A stretch of DNA of 64,000 bases from Asticcacaulis sp. MM231 (lineage in GTDB: Bacteria > Pseudomonadota > Alphaproteobacteria > Caulobacterales > Caulobacteraceae), in contig NZ_OZ075108.1 of NCBI RefSeq assembly GCF_964186625.1, positions 1,550,001 to 1,614,000 on the forward strand, given 5' to 3'. Positions 1 through 12,013 of this stretch are shown piece after piece. Under the pieces are notes generated by a model that saw nothing but the letters and a program-made list of their open reading frames with translations, ran no database searches and had not been told where the DNA came from. Both the position numbers and the translations under genes were made by a program. The stretch's first letter is position 1. Every line of letters starts with the position of its first letter.

Positions 1-322
1 GCCAGGTCATGAAGTCCGGGCTGAACATCTGGGTCTTGCCATAGAAGGTGTTACCGGCCAGCCAGATCAGTTCCTTAGGCGCAAAGCGCAAGGTTCGGGC
101 ATGATCGAGCTGGGCGCGCAGTTCACCTTCGTCGATATCGTCGGCAATGCGAACGCTGCTGCGATTGACCAGACCAAACGTCACCGGCACCTCTGGGTAG
201 AGGTGCCGGATCATCTGCAACATCAGCAGTTTGTAGAAATCGGTATCGAGCAGGCTGCGCACGATCGGATCGAGCCGCCAGTTATGGTCATAGGTGCGCG
301 AGGCGATATCGGTGACGGCCAT
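1..322 (-). CDS. pncB: Nicotinate phosphoribosyltransferase, N-terminal part (runs off left edge)
   Basis: The minus strand reads [17 protein letters not shown] from an ATG at 322 and continues without a stop to the left edge, so about 107 N-terminal residues are visible. The stretch [15 protein letters not shown] is the conserved start of nicotinate phosphoribosyltransferases, which convert nicotinate and PRPP to nicotinate mononucleotide in the NAD salvage (Preiss-Handler) pathway in the cytoplasm. The ATG lies 3 nt after the stop of the DUF2188 gene, so it is probably the last gene of an operon with that gene and the phosphomannomutase. The catalytic part is outside the window, so completeness cannot be judged. 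Confidence 0.9.
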   Translation of the reverse strand, partial: MAVTDIASRTYDHNWRLDPIVRSLLDTDFYKLLMLQMIRHLYPEVPVTFGLVNRSSVRIADDIDEGELRAQLDHARTLRFAPKELIWLAGNTFYGKTQMFSPDFMTW

Positions 323-325
323 GGA

Positions 326-562
326 TCAGCCTTCGACCGACGTCTCCGGGCGAGCGCCACCATGCGCCAGTTCTTCATGCCAGACACCGTTGGTGTCTTC
401 GTAAGAAATGCCGGTGTCGCTGCCCGGCGCGGTTTGTTCGCGGGCGACCTTGCGGGCAGCGGCCAGCGCCAGATCGTGGCTGGCGAAGGTTTCGGAGTAG
501 GTGCCGTCGGCCTGATAGGCCCAGCCGCCGTCGTGCTGAACGACCTTGTAGATGACCTTCAT
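326..562 (-). CDS. DUF2188 domain small protein
   Basis: This is a 78-residue cytoplasmic protein. Its body follows the DUF2188 pattern: a YKVVQHDGGWAY strand pair, then a helix around ASHDLALAAARKVAREQ, then a short strand motif (GISYEDTNG). DUF2188 proteins have no established biochemical role. It sits between the phosphomannomutase (2 nt upstream) and pncB (3 nt downstream), so the three genes are almost certainly co-transcribed. Nothing in the sequence points to an enzymatic function. Confidence 0.8.
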   Translation of the reverse strand: MKVIYKVVQHDGGWAYQADGTYSETFASHDLALAAARKVAREQTAPGSDTGISYEDTNGVWHEELAHGGARPETSVEG

Positions 563-564
563 CC

Positions 565-2067
565 CTAGATCTCCTGATTGTAATCCGTGATTTCCGGATA
601 CTTGGCCAGGCGCGGCTTCACTTCCTTGCGGAACAGGTCGCGCATATCGTCTTCCGAGCGCAGGGATTCAACGACGACAACCAGTTCCGGCTTGTTGCTT
701 GAGGCGCGGACCAGAACCCACGAGCCGTCTTCGAGGTGGACGCGGGCGCCATTGACCGTGATGACTTCGGTCACCTTACGGCCGAGGATCGAACCGCCAG
801 CGGCCAGCAGCTCTTCGTATTCCTTGACGATGCGTTCCAGCACTTCGTACTTCACTTCGTCGCCGCAGTGCGGGCTCATGGTCAGCGAGGTATAGGCCAC
901 CGGCAGGGCATTTTTCAGTTCAGAAAGCTTCTTGCCCGGATTGCGGTCGAGCATGGCCAGAATGGCTTCGGCAGCCTTGAGGCCATCGTCGTAACCGCGG
1001 CCAATCGGCTCGGCGAGGAAGAAGTGCCCCGACTTTTCGAAGCCGGCCAGCGCCTTCAGTTCAGCGGTCTTGCGCTTGATGTAGGAGTGCCCCGTCTTCC
1101 AGTAGACGGTGGTGGCGCCGTTCTTTTTCAGAATCTCATCGGTGGCGTAGAGGCCGGTCGATTTGACGTCGACCACGAAGGTAGCGTTCTTGTAGATGTC
1201 CGACAGGTCGCGCGCCAGCATCAGGCCGATCTTGTCGGCGAAGATTTCATTGCCCTCGTCATCGACCACGCCGCAGCGGTCGCCGTCGCCATCGAAGCCC
1301 AGCGCCAGATCGGCGCCGTGTTCTTTTACGGCCTTGGCCATGTCGAGCAGCATTTCGTGGTCTTCAGGGTTCGGGTTATATTTTGGGAAGGTCGAGTCGA
1401 GATTGGTGTCGAGTTCGATGACCTCGGCGCCCATGGCACGCAGGGTTTGCGGGGCGAAGGCGCCGGCCGTGCCGTTACCGCAGGCGCAAACCACCTTCAG
1501 CTTGCGCTTCAGGTGCAGCTTCGACGAGATTTCGTCCATGTAGCGCTGCTGCACGCCCTGGACCTGCTTGAGGCTGCCACCCGGACGCTCGACACCGAGG
1601 CCGCCCAGGACGATTTCCTTAAGGCGGGTCATTTCTTCCGGGCCGAAGGTGAGCGGCGCCTGGCAGCCCATTTTCACGCCAGTCCAGCCGTTATCATTGT
1701 GCGAAGCCGTGACCATGGCGACGCAGGCCGCGTCCTGATCGAACTGGGCGAAATAGGCGATCGGCGAGAGGCAGAGACCGATATCGATGACCTCGATACC
1801 GGCCTGCATCAGGCCGAGGATCAGGGCGTTCTTGATGTTGGTTGAATAGGAGCGGAAATCGTGGCCTGTGACGAGCTTAGGCGTGACGCCGCGCTCATAG
1901 ATGTAGGTGCCAAGACCCAGACCCAGCGCCTGAATGCCGAGCAGGTTAATTTCCTTGCCGAAGACCCAGCGCGCGTCATATTCGCGGAAACCGGTCGCCT
2001 TGACGAGCGGGATAGTCTCAAAATCGTAGCTGTTTTCGGGAATGGCGGCTTTCGGCAGCATGGTCAT
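565..2067 (-). CDS. Phosphomannomutase/phosphoglucomutase
   Basis: The 500-residue length and domain order fit the alpha-D-phosphohexomutase family, which interconverts hexose 1- and 6-phosphates to supply GDP-mannose or UDP-glucose for polysaccharide synthesis. The phosphoserine loop is seen as TASHNDNGWTG near residue 120, the metal loop as DGDGDRCG near 260, and the sugar-binding loop as EKSGHFF near 345. The start at 2067 is supported by GAGGA 8 nt upstream. It is the first gene of the operon leading to DUF2188 and pncB and lies next to galU, consistent with a sugar-nucleotide role. The family alone does not separate ManB/AlgC-type specificity. Confidence 0.93.
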   Translation of the reverse strand: MTMLPKAAIPENSYDFETIPLVKATGFREYDARWVFGKEINLLGIQALGLGLGTYIYERGVTPKLVTGHDFRSYSTNIKNALILGLMQAGIEVIDIGLCLSPIAYFAQFDQDAACVAMVTASHNDNGWTGVKMGCQAPLTFGPEEMTRLKEIVLGGLGVERPGGSLKQVQGVQQRYMDEISSKLHLKRKLKVVCACGNGTAGAFAPQTLRAMGAEVIELDTNLDSTFPKYNPNPEDHEMLLDMAKAVKEHGADLALGFDGDGDRCGVVDDEGNEIFADKIGLMLARDLSDIYKNATFVVDVKSTGLYATDEILKKNGATTVYWKTGHSYIKRKTAELKALAGFEKSGHFFLAEPIGRGYDDGLKAAEAILAMLDRNPGKKLSELKNALPVAYTSLTMSPHCGDEVKYEVLERIVKEYEELLAAGGSILGRKVTEVITVNGARVHLEDGSWVLVRASSNKPELVVVVESLRSEDDMRDLFRKEVKPRLAKYPEITDYNQEI

Positions 2068-2173
2068 TCAGGCAGTCCTCAGAAGGTTTGGCATGGAGAA
2101 TGAACCCCCTATGCCATGTAAAAATATAAAGATGCAAAGCGATGTTTGAGGCCCTAGGTTGAGCCGGCAAGCT

Positions 2174-3049
2174 TTACTGGAAAAAGGGCAGAAGTGCTTC
2201 ACGCGCAGCCGCGCCGAGTTCGGGGTTTTTCAGCGCCAGGGCTACATTGGCGCGCAGCAGGCCGATCTTGTCACCGCAGTCATAGGTGACGCCGTCATAT
2301 TCGAGCGCATGGAAATCCTGGCTTTCCATCAGGCGGAACATCGAATCGGTAAGCTGGATCTCGTTGCCGGCGCCCCTTTCCTGATCGGCCAGAAGCGCGA
2401 AGATTTCCGGCTGCAGGATATAGCGTCCCGACACAATCAGGTTGGAAGGCGCGGCGCCCCTGGAGGGCTTTTCGACCATGCCGGTCATCTTGTTGAGGCG
2501 GCCGTTCTGGCTTTCCAGAGCGACCACACCATACTGATGCGTCTGGTCGTGCGGCACGGCTTCGACGACAATGATATTGCCGCCGACCTGCTCGTGGGCG
2601 TCGATCGCCTGTTTCAGCGCCGGCACCTCGGCGTCCATCACCATATCAGGCAGGATGACGGCGAAGGGCTCGTCACCAACGATATCACGGGCGCACCAGA
2701 CGGCGTGACCAAGACCCAGCGGTTGCATCTGGCGCACGAAGCTCATCTCGCCGGGCTTGGGCAGTTCGGCCAGAAGCTCGTTGAGAATGGCGATCTTGTT
2801 CTTGGCGGCGAGTTGAGCTTCCAGTTCGATCTGGTGATCGAAATAGTCCTCGATGGCGCCCTTGGCGCGGCCGGTGACGAAAATAAAGTGCTCGATGCCC
2901 GCGGCGCGCGCTTCAGCGACCACATAGGAGAGAATAGGGCGATCAACGACATTGAGCAGTTCCTTGGGAACCACCTTGGTACCGGGCAAGACACGGGTGC
3001 CGAGACCGGCGACCGGTACGACCGCTTTACGAACGCGCTTTTGTGACAC
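2174..3049 (-). CDS. galU: UTP-glucose-1-phosphate uridylyltransferase
   Basis: This 291-residue cytoplasmic enzyme makes UDP-glucose from UTP and glucose-1-phosphate. The N-terminal nucleotide-binding signature AGLGTRVLPGTKVVPKEL and downstream motifs VTGRAKGAIEDYFD, LGHAVWCARD and VEKPSRGAAPSN are typical of GalU. The reading frame starts at a GTG (3049) preceded by GAGG about 5 nt upstream; the nearby ATG at 3051 is in another frame. Together with the adjacent phosphomannomutase it suggests a small envelope-sugar precursor group, although the 106 bp gap makes a shared transcript uncertain. Confidence 0.95.
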   Translation of the reverse strand: MSQKRVRKAVVPVAGLGTRVLPGTKVVPKELLNVVDRPILSYVVAEARAAGIEHFIFVTGRAKGAIEDYFDHQIELEAQLAAKNKIAILNELLAELPKPGEMSFVRQMQPLGLGHAVWCARDIVGDEPFAVILPDMVMDAEVPALKQAIDAHEQVGGNIIVVEAVPHDQTHQYGVVALESQNGRLNKMTGMVEKPSRGAAPSNLIVSGRYILQPEIFALLADQERGAGNEIQLTDSMFRLMESQDFHALEYDGVTYDCGDKIGLLRANVALALKNPELGAAAREALLPFFQ

Positions 3050-3413
3050 ATGAACCTCGAAGCAAGTGAAGCCAACCCCTTTTCAGGTGTTTCGCCTCAG
3101 GTGATAAACCAGCGCCCCGTTCCCCGGTGACACGTTAGTGTGCAGTTGCACAAAAAAGCAACAGCCCTCTGATACGATTCACCTATATCATGATTATTTA
3201 AGAGCTGTGAATGGGCTAAAAATTAGCCGATCCGTCTGAAATTTTAAAGATAAATCATAAAGCTTGCGCGACAGGCTCCTGACTCGCACCGTGAATAATA
3301 AAATTTGTTGTATTTAATCAGATGTGCCTGGCTTTAGCCCTTGCAAGGTCATCCATTGTATTATTTATGAATAAAAAAAACAGGCTTTTCTGGCCATATT
3401 TGGGAGCAGACCT
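3050..3413. other. Intergenic region between divergent galU and alpha-galactosidase genes
   Basis: This 364 bp stretch is AT-rich from about 3160 to 3400, in contrast to the GC-rich genes on either side. It separates divergently transcribed genes, so it should hold both promoters. I see no open reading frame of note and no clear operator palindrome. A GGGAG ribosome-binding site at 3402-3406 sets the start of the alpha-galactosidase at 3414. Confidence 0.5.
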
Positions 3414-4631
3414 ATGGATTTCATGACAAAATGGCGTGGTGGGCTAATCGCCGCCCTGCTGATGCCCCCGGCCTTGATGGCAGGGCACGTCTCAGGCCAT
3501 GAAACGCTTGGCCTTGACGCGCCGAAGCCGCAGATCGCGCTGACGCCGCCCATGGGGTGGAATTCGTGGAACAAGTTCGCCTGCAATATCGACGAGGCCA
3601 GGATTCGCGCCGTGGCTGATGCCATGGCGGCTTCCGGCATGAAGGACGCCGGCTACCAGTATATCGTTATCGATGATTGCTGGCAGAAGGACCGCGCCGC
3701 CGATGGCACCATTCAGGCCGATCCGGAGCGTTTTCCGTCCGGCATCAAGCATCTGGCCGATTATGTTCATGCGAAGGGACTGAAGTTCGGTCTCTATTCC
3801 GATGCCGGCGCCAAGACCTGCGGTGGCCGTCCGGGTTCGGCGGGCTATGAGTTTCAGGATGCCCGCACCTGGGCGTCCTGGGGCGTTGACTATGTCAAGT
3901 ATGACTGGTGCTACACCGGCACGCGCAATGCCGAGGCCGCCTATACCCTTATGGCCAAAGCCCTGCGCGCTTCCGGCCGCGATATCGTGTTCTCGATCTG
4001 TGAGTGGGGCGATAACAAGCCGGCGGAATGGGCGGCGGGGGCCGGCCATCTGTGGCGTACCACCGGCGACATCCGCGATTCCTGGGACAAGGACGAAGGC
4101 TACAGCCACGGCTTCCTGTGGATACTCGACCACAACGCCGACCTGTGGAAGAATTCGGGGCCTAATCAGTGGAACGACCCGGACATGCTTGAAGTCGGTA
4201 ACGGCGGCATGACGGACGTGGAATACCGGTCGCACTTCTCATTGTGGGCCATGCTGGCAGCGCCCCTGATCGCCGGTAACGACCTCTCGACCATGGACAA
4301 GGCGACGGTGTATATCCTGACCAATAAAGACGTCATCGCTGTCGATCAGGACAAATTGGGCCAACAGGGGCGTCGCGTCAGCCAGAATGGCGATCTTGAG
4401 GTTTGGGTGCGTCCACTTAGCGGTGGTGATCGCGCCGTGGTGCTGTTCAATCGTGGCGCGGAAGCCAAAACCATGTCGGTCGATTGGGAAGCCCTGCAAT
4501 TGCCGGCGGGCATGAAGGCAACGGTCAAGGACCTGTGGTCGAAACAGGTGAAGAAGGGCGTCAAGAGCGGTTACAGCGCCGAGGTCGCGCCACACGGCGT
4601 GGTCATGATCCGCATCACGCCAACGGTTTAA
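3414..4631 (+). CDS. Secreted alpha-galactosidase, glycoside hydrolase family 27
   Basis: The 405-residue protein has an N-terminal hydrophobic leader (residues about 9-25, ending near MAGHVSG) and then the GH27 start TPPMGWNSWNKFACNI. The nucleophile region is VDYVKYDWCY and the acid/base region is NDPDMLEVGN, both as expected for GH27, which removes terminal alpha-galactose (or alpha-N-acetylgalactosamine) from oligosaccharides. A C-terminal beta-sandwich of about 90 residues follows. The start has GGGAG 7 nt upstream. It is a single gene with a hairpin after the stop. The presence of a carbohydrate phosphorylase and sugar transporter 5-9 kb away suggests plant polysaccharide use. Confidence 0.93.
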   Translation: MDFMTKWRGGLIAALLMPPALMAGHVSGHETLGLDAPKPQIALTPPMGWNSWNKFACNIDEARIRAVADAMAASGMKDAGYQYIVIDDCWQKDRAADGTIQADPERFPSGIKHLADYVHAKGLKFGLYSDAGAKTCGGRPGSAGYEFQDARTWASWGVDYVKYDWCYTGTRNAEAAYTLMAKALRASGRDIVFSICEWGDNKPAEWAAGAGHLWRTTGDIRDSWDKDEGYSHGFLWILDHNADLWKNSGPNQWNDPDMLEVGNGGMTDVEYRSHFSLWAMLAAPLIAGNDLSTMDKATVYILTNKDVIAVDQDKLGQQGRRVSQNGDLEVWVRPLSGGDRAVVLFNRGAEAKTMSVDWEALQLPAGMKATVKDLWSKQVKKGVKSGYSAEVAPHGVVMIRITPTV

Positions 4632-4655
4632 GGGAGCGCCTGCTTCGCCCTTAAA
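4627..4655 (+). terminator. Hairpin after the alpha-galactosidase gene
   Basis: TTTAAGGG at 4627-4634 pairs with CCCTTAAA at 4648-4655 around a GC-rich loop, overlapping the TAA stop codon. The stem is good but the following T-tract is weak, so terminator activity is inferred. Confidence 0.5.
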
Positions 4656-4841
4656 GCTTTCAGTGGGGAGGGGCGCAGCGCTGCACGCGCGGTAAGAGCT
4701 ATTTCTTCTTATCTTGGGCGTTGCAAGGCTCTCCAGATAAAATGCGGTTCTGTGTCTGTTTAGTCCTAGGGGGTGCATGAGCGTGGATAAATCCCGTTGC
4801 GTTCGGTTGCGTGGCGGGGGTATTGCCGCTAAAGCACGGCC

Positions 4842-6470
4842 ATGCTCCGTATCACCGAACTGAAGTTGCCGCTCGATCACGCGCCCGAGGCCTTGCCCGC
4901 GGCCATCTGTCAACGCCTGAACATCGCGCCTGAAGATTTGATGGCGTTTGAGGTCGTGCGCCGGGCCCACGATGCGCGGAAGAAGTCGGCGATCCTGCTG
5001 ATCTATTCGGTGGACGTGACGCTAAAGAACGAAGCCGAGGTTCTGGCGCGTATGAGCCATGAGCCAAGCGTGCGGATCACGCCGGATACTGAGTATCGCT
5101 TTATCGGCACCACGCTGGCCAACAGCGGCAAACAGCGCCCGGTGGTGATCGGCGCAGGCCCCTGCGGTATCTTCACCGCGCTGATCCTGGCCCAGATGGG
5201 GCTCAAGCCGATCATCCTTGATCGCGGCAAGGTGGTGCGTGAGCGCACCAAGGACACCTGGGGGTTGTGGCGTCGTGGCGAGCTTGAGCCGGAATCCAAC
5301 GTCCAGTTTGGCGAAGGCGGCGCCGGTACCTTTTCCGACGGCAAGCTCTACAGCCAGATCAAGGACCCGCGGCATCTCAGCCGCAAGGTGTTGACCGAAT
5401 TCGTCAAGGCCGGCGCCCCGCCGGAAATCCTGACCGAGGCCCATCCGCATATCGGCACCTTCCGTCTGGTCACCATGGTTGAGCATATGCGCCGGACCAT
5501 CGAAGCCTTGGGGGGCGAATATCGCTGGCAGACTCGCGTCACCGATATCGACATCCATGTCGCATCCGATGGCACACGCAGCGTGCGCGGACTTCATCTC
5601 CATGGGGGCGGCTATCTCGAAGCCGATCAGGTCGTTCTGGCGGTCGGTCATAGCGCCCGCGATACGTTTGAGATGCTCCATGAACGCGGCGTCTTTATCG
5701 AGGCCAAGCCGTTTTCCATCGGCGTCCGCATCGAGCATCCGCAGTCCTGGATCGATCAGGCGCGCTTTGGGGCATGCGCCGGTCACCCCGATCTCGGCGC
5801 GGCGGCCTACACCCTGTCGCACCATTGCGCCAATGGCCGCACGGTCTACAGCTTCTGCATGTGCCCTGGCGGGCGCGTGGTGGCGGCGGCCTCGGAACCT
5901 GGCCGCGTCGTCACCAACGGCATGAGCCAGTATTCGCGCAAGGAGTTCAACGCCAATGCCGGCTTTGTCGTCGGCATCGATCCGGAGCGCGATTATCCTG
6001 GCCACCCGCTGGCCGGTGTTGAATTGCAGCGCCGACTGGAATTGCTGGCCTTTGTGGCTGGCGGTTCGGACTACAAGGCGCCGGGTCAGAAGGTCGGAGA
6101 TTTCCTCAAAGGCCAGGCCTCGACCGAATTTGGCGAGGTTATGCCGTCGTATAAGCCGGGCGTTCACCTGACCGATCTCAGCGCCTGTCTGCCTGACTTC
6201 GCCATCGCCGCCATGCGTGAGGCGCTGCCGATCTTCGGCCGCCAGATCAAGCGTTACGACCATCCGGACGCCATGATGACCGGCGTGGAGACGCGCACCT
6301 CATCCCCCATCCGCATTACGCGCGGCAAGGATATGCAGAGCCTGAACATGCAGGGGCTATATCCGGCCGGCGAAGGCGCTGGCTATGCCGGCGGCATCCT
6401 GTCGGCGGCCATTGACGGCATCAAGATCGCCGAGGCTGTGGCGCAGGAATGGGTGGAGGTTGCTCCCTAA
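4842..6470 (+). CDS. COG2509-type FAD-dependent oxidoreductase
   Basis: This 542-residue cytoplasmic flavoprotein has an N-terminal alpha/beta extension of about 85 residues, then the dinucleotide-binding motif GAGPCGIFTALIL near residue 105. GEGGAGTFSDGKLYSQIKD near 160 is characteristic of the COG2509 'uncharacterised FAD-dependent dehydrogenase' group, and the C-terminal GEGAGYAGGILSAAIDG closes the FAD site. The substrate of this group is not established. The gene converges with fdhD 12 nt away and appears monocistronic; no convincing Shine-Dalgarno sequence is visible before the ATG. Confidence 0.85.
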   Translation: MLRITELKLPLDHAPEALPAAICQRLNIAPEDLMAFEVVRRAHDARKKSAILLIYSVDVTLKNEAEVLARMSHEPSVRITPDTEYRFIGTTLANSGKQRPVVIGAGPCGIFTALILAQMGLKPIILDRGKVVRERTKDTWGLWRRGELEPESNVQFGEGGAGTFSDGKLYSQIKDPRHLSRKVLTEFVKAGAPPEILTEAHPHIGTFRLVTMVEHMRRTIEALGGEYRWQTRVTDIDIHVASDGTRSVRGLHLHGGGYLEADQVVLAVGHSARDTFEMLHERGVFIEAKPFSIGVRIEHPQSWIDQARFGACAGHPDLGAAAYTLSHHCANGRTVYSFCMCPGGRVVAAASEPGRVVTNGMSQYSRKEFNANAGFVVGIDPERDYPGHPLAGVELQRRLELLAFVAGGSDYKAPGQKVGDFLKGQASTEFGEVMPSYKPGVHLTDLSACLPDFAIAAMREALPIFGRQIKRYDHPDAMMTGVETRTSSPIRITRGKDMQSLNMQGLYPAGEGAGYAGGILSAAIDGIKIAEAVAQEWVEVAP

Positions 6471-6482
6471 AGGCAGCGCGCT

Positions 6483-7291
6483 CTAAAAGACGATGCGCTC
6501 GGTTCGTGTGAAGACCTCAAAACCATTGTGGCGGGCTATGCCCACGATGGTCAGGCCGGCCGCTTCGGCGGTGCGCAGCGCCAGCGCGGTCGGCGCGGAA
6601 ATGGCGATGAGGATCGGCGCGCCCATGGCAACGGCCTTCTGCACCATCTCGACCGACACGCGGCTGGTCAGCACGATCGCACCGCGGTTGGGATCTGTGG
6701 CCTGGCGCGCAAGAGCGCCTGCCAGTTTATCGAGCGCATTGTGCCGCCCCACGTCTTCGCGGGTCGCGATCAGCCCGCCTTCTGGCGTCCAGAAGCCGGC
6801 GGCGTGGACCGCGCGTGTTTGCTGGCCCAGCGGTTGCTGGCTTTCAAGGCTCTCGACGGCACTCATAATGTCCACAACCGACAATTGTAACTCGGAAGGG
6901 GGCAGTTCGCCCCGCAGACGCAGAACGTCTTCGAGGCTTTCAATCCCGCACAGGCCGCAACCCGTTGGGCCGGTGCGGCTGCGGCGCCGCGCCGTCAGCC
7001 GCCGGCTTTTGTCCGGCGTCAGCCACATGCGCGCTTCGATGCCATCCGGGCCTGAAACGATATCCAGGCGCTGGATATCCGTCGGCTCGGAAATCAGACC
7101 CTCATTCAGGCTGAAGCCATAGGCAAAATCCTCCAGATCAGCCGGCGTTGCCATCATCACCGCTTCGGTCGAGGCATCATAGACAAGGGCGACGGGCACC
7201 TCTTCGGCTATGTCGCGGCGGCCGTGGCGGGCGGTTTCGAACCACCGGATATGGGCGACGGAGGTTGCAGGCGGCGGCAGGGTGTCGGGCA

Positions 7292-7295
<4 letters not shown>
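6483..7295 (-). CDS. fdhD: Formate dehydrogenase accessory sulfurtransferase FdhD
   Basis: The 270-residue protein carries the conserved CxxC loop (C113-G-L-C116, in GCGLCGIESL) used by FdhD to hand sulfur from a cysteine desulfurase to the bis-MGD cofactor of formate dehydrogenases. Further family motifs are GFSLNEGLI near residue 60 and VGRHNALDKLAGAL near 190. Its ATG overlaps the stop of the upstream molybdoenzyme gene by 4 nt (ATGA), so the two are translationally coupled, which fits maturation of that enzyme. Confidence 0.93.
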
Positions 7296-9571
<2,276 letters not shown>

Positions 9572-9676
9572 GACAACTCCTCACTCTGCCGTGCGAGACT
9601 ACGCCGAACCAACAGGCGTTTCCACCTGTCCTGTGGTATTAATTAGCGTCAAATGGATCGCGAGAGGATGGCGGCC

Positions 9677-12013
9677 TTAAATCGTGACGCTGACCTGATA
9701 GGTTTTACCGGCCACAATGTCGCGGATAAGCTTGCCCGTCACGATCTCACCATCAACGTTCAGGGCCGGTGTGCCACGGGTGATCTCGACCTCGAACGTC
9801 GCGCCGCGGAAGTGGCGCGTGACGCGGGCGGAGGGCCAGCTCGCCGGCAGTTGCGGCGCGATGCGCAGGCCTTCGCGGCAGCCTTTCAGACCGAACAGGC
9901 CTTCTATGAGGCTGCGGTAGAGCCACGAGGCCGTTCCGGTGTTGAACAGGTGGGACGAGCGGCCGGAGGCTTCCGGGTGCTGGCGATGGGCGCCGCGATA
10001 ATAGTTGGGCACGAACACCGGCATCTGGCCACGTCGCAGGTAGTCCTCATCGTTCGGTCCTGTCAGCATTTTGCGCAATAATTCAAAGGCTTTTTCGGTT
10101 TCGTTCACCTGATACAATGAATAGATGTAGAAGACGGCGGCGTGATTATAGACCGAGCCGTTTTCGGCCACGCCGGGGAATTTCTGCGTCAGACGGCCGA
10201 CATCCTCACGCATGTGCGTATAGGCCGGCGCGATCATCTCGACGCCATAGGGCGTTTCCATCTGGTCTTCGACCGCCGCCACCATGCGCTTTTGCTTGTC
10301 GGCATCGGCCGCGCCGCTCATCAGCGCAAAGCTCTGCGGGTTGAGATAGATGCGGCCCTCGACATCCGTCTTGATGCCGAACTTGACATCGTCATCGGTG
10401 ATGCCGCGCCCGTACCAGTCACCATCCCATAGGTGGGTGTTCATGGCGTCATTGAAGGCTTGCGAAGCCTTGGCGAAAGCAGAGCCATCACGGCCGTCAC
10501 GCTCCAGGATCTGCGACCACAGGCGAAGCGAGTGGGCGGTGGCAAGCGTCAGCCAGCCGGAAACCCCCTTGCCCTTCCAGCCGACCATGTTCATCGGATC
10601 GTTCCAGTCGCCCTGATCGATAAAGTTCAGGCCACGATGATCGACCGCCTGTATCAACCATTGATTAGCGGCGGAAATACGATCGCGCACGCTTCTAGCC
10701 GTCTGGGTTTCCTTATCGGTCACCAACTCATCGAGCACGGCATAGTCGTTGGTTTCATCGAGATAGGCTTCGAGGAACAGGGCCAGCCAGACACTGTGAT
10801 CGGTGTGCGGCACCTGATTGATGTATTTCAGCTCGGCGCCGTCATAGAGCGTAATGCCGTCAGGCATGGAGCCATTGGCATGTTGTTGCGACAGGGCTTT
10901 CAAAAGCGTTTTGCGCGCGGTCTTCGGACTGACATAGGCGCTGCCCATGGCGTCCTGCAGGAAATTGCGCGTCTGCGGATCGGTGCTCAGGCGGTTGGTG
11001 TCGCCATGATAATAGACCTGGCGCGGCAGCCAGGTATTGACGAAGGCATCCAGCTGCGGATCGCTTGAATCAATATTGATGGACTTGGCGCCGGCCGCCA
11101 TATAGACGGCATATTCTGCACGCGCTGTGGCGAGGCCGTCTTGTGACAGATAACGGGTTTTAAGGCGTGTGATCTCGGTGTCGTCAAAGGCCGGTCCGAA
11201 GAGGAAGCGGTGTGTGACGCTTTCGCCCTTGTCCAGCTCATGATCGAATTGCAGGGCGGCGATCGGGTTCTCATAAAGCGCCACGCCATCGCCCATCTGC
11301 TCGGCCATGACGGCGTCGGGCTTGTGCAGGCCTCCTTCGCCTTCAAAGCGCGCCTGCCGAGTTTCAAAGGCCAGAGGCGTTTGTTCGCTGAGCAGAAACA
11401 CCTTGTCCTTGAGGTTCTTGTTTTTGAAGTAGTCCTCGATCTTCTGATAGGCGGTCACGCAGTCGGCGACGATGCCCTGATGGCCGGTGTGATAGTTTGC
11501 CGACTGGTTCATCCAACTCATCAGGCCGATGGGGAAGGCGGGGTAAAAACTGACATTGCGAGGGCGTGCGCCGCTGTTAATCAGCCGGACCTCCCACAGT
11601 TCGCAGGCGTCATCGACCGTCAGGGTCAAGGTCAATTCGATACGCAGGCCCGGGCGGGTGACGGTCCAGTGCAGGCTGGTCGGCGTCACCTCGAAGGCGA
11701 ATGCCTCGACGGGCGCGCGCACCGGCTCATAGGGGGCCGAAAACAGCGCGCCGGTTTCGCGGTCCTTGACGTAGAAGAAGCGGCCGGGGTGATGGGCATA
11801 GGTGCCCTGTTCCGGCAGCATGAAGTGCTTGGCCTCCATGATCTGGGCGCGGGCATATTTCGACGGTTCCGGCTGCATGAACTGCGCCGTGGCGTAACCG
11901 CGCGCCGTCATATGGATCATCATATGCGGGTTCCACAGGAAGCCGGCGGCCAGCGGCATGGCGGTAGGGCTGCTGAGGACGCAGCGGTCGGCGTCGAAAT
12001 CGATCAGGCTCAC
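9677..12013 (-). CDS. GH94-type disaccharide/oligosaccharide phosphorylase
   Basis: The 778-residue protein has an N-terminal beta-sandwich (to about residue 280), a linker, and an (alpha/alpha)6 barrel. In the barrel, QGDWNDPMNMVG (near 475) contains the conserved Asp acting as general acid in GH94 phosphorylases, and VPHTDHSVW and YRGAHRQHPEASGRSSHLFNTG (shortened here; residues near 690) line the phosphate/sugar site. Such enzymes cleave cellobiose-like or chitobiose-like sugars with phosphate to give a sugar 1-phosphate. No signal peptide is seen. It starts inside the end of the transporter gene (4 nt overlap), so import and intracellular phosphorolysis are coupled. Donor and acceptor sugars cannot be named from sequence. 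Confidence 0.85.
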   Translation of the reverse strand: MSLIDFDADRCVLSSPTAMPLAAGFLWNPHMMIHMTARGYATAQFMQPEPSKYARAQIMEAKHFMLPEQGTYAHHPGRFFYVKDRETGALFSAPYEPVRAPVEAFAFEVTPTSLHWTVTRPGLRIELTLTLTVDDACELWEVRLINSGARPRNVSFYPAFPIGLMSWMNQSANYHTGHQGIVADCVTAYQKIEDYFKNKNLKDKVFLLSEQTPLAFETRQARFEGEGGLHKPDAVMAEQMGDGVALYENPIAALQFDHELDKGESVTHRFLFGPAFDDTEITRLKTRYLSQDGLATARAEYAVYMAAGAKSINIDSSDPQLDAFVNTWLPRQVYYHGDTNRLSTDPQTRNFLQDAMGSAYVSPKTARKTLLKALSQQHANGSMPDGITLYDGAELKYINQVPHTDHSVWLALFLEAYLDETNDYAVLDELVTDKETQTARSVRDRISAANQWLIQAVDHRGLNFIDQGDWNDPMNMVGWKGKGVSGWLTLATAHSLRLWSQILERDGRDGSAFAKASQAFNDAMNTHLWDGDWYGRGITDDDVKFGIKTDVEGRIYLNPQSFALMSGAADADKQKRMVAAVEDQMETPYGVEMIAPAYTHMREDVGRLTQKFPGVAENGSVYNHAAVFYIYSLYQVNETEKAFELLRKMLTGPNDEDYLRRGQMPVFVPNYYRGAHRQHPEASGRSSHLFNTGTASWLYRSLIEGLFGLKGCREGLRIAPQLPASWPSARVTRHFRGATFEVEITRGTPALNVDGEIVTGKLIRDIVAGKTYQVSVTI

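Noticed and set aside
736..1845. Long plus-strand frame of 369 codons opposite the phosphomannomutase
   Set aside because: It mirrors a well-conserved gene on the other strand, has His/Arg/Gln-rich composition typical of antisense frames in GC-rich DNA, and no recognisable domain.
5022..6263. Minus-strand frame of 413 codons opposite the COG2509 flavoprotein
   Set aside because: Antisense shadow with the same composition artefact; the plus frame carries clear FAD motifs.
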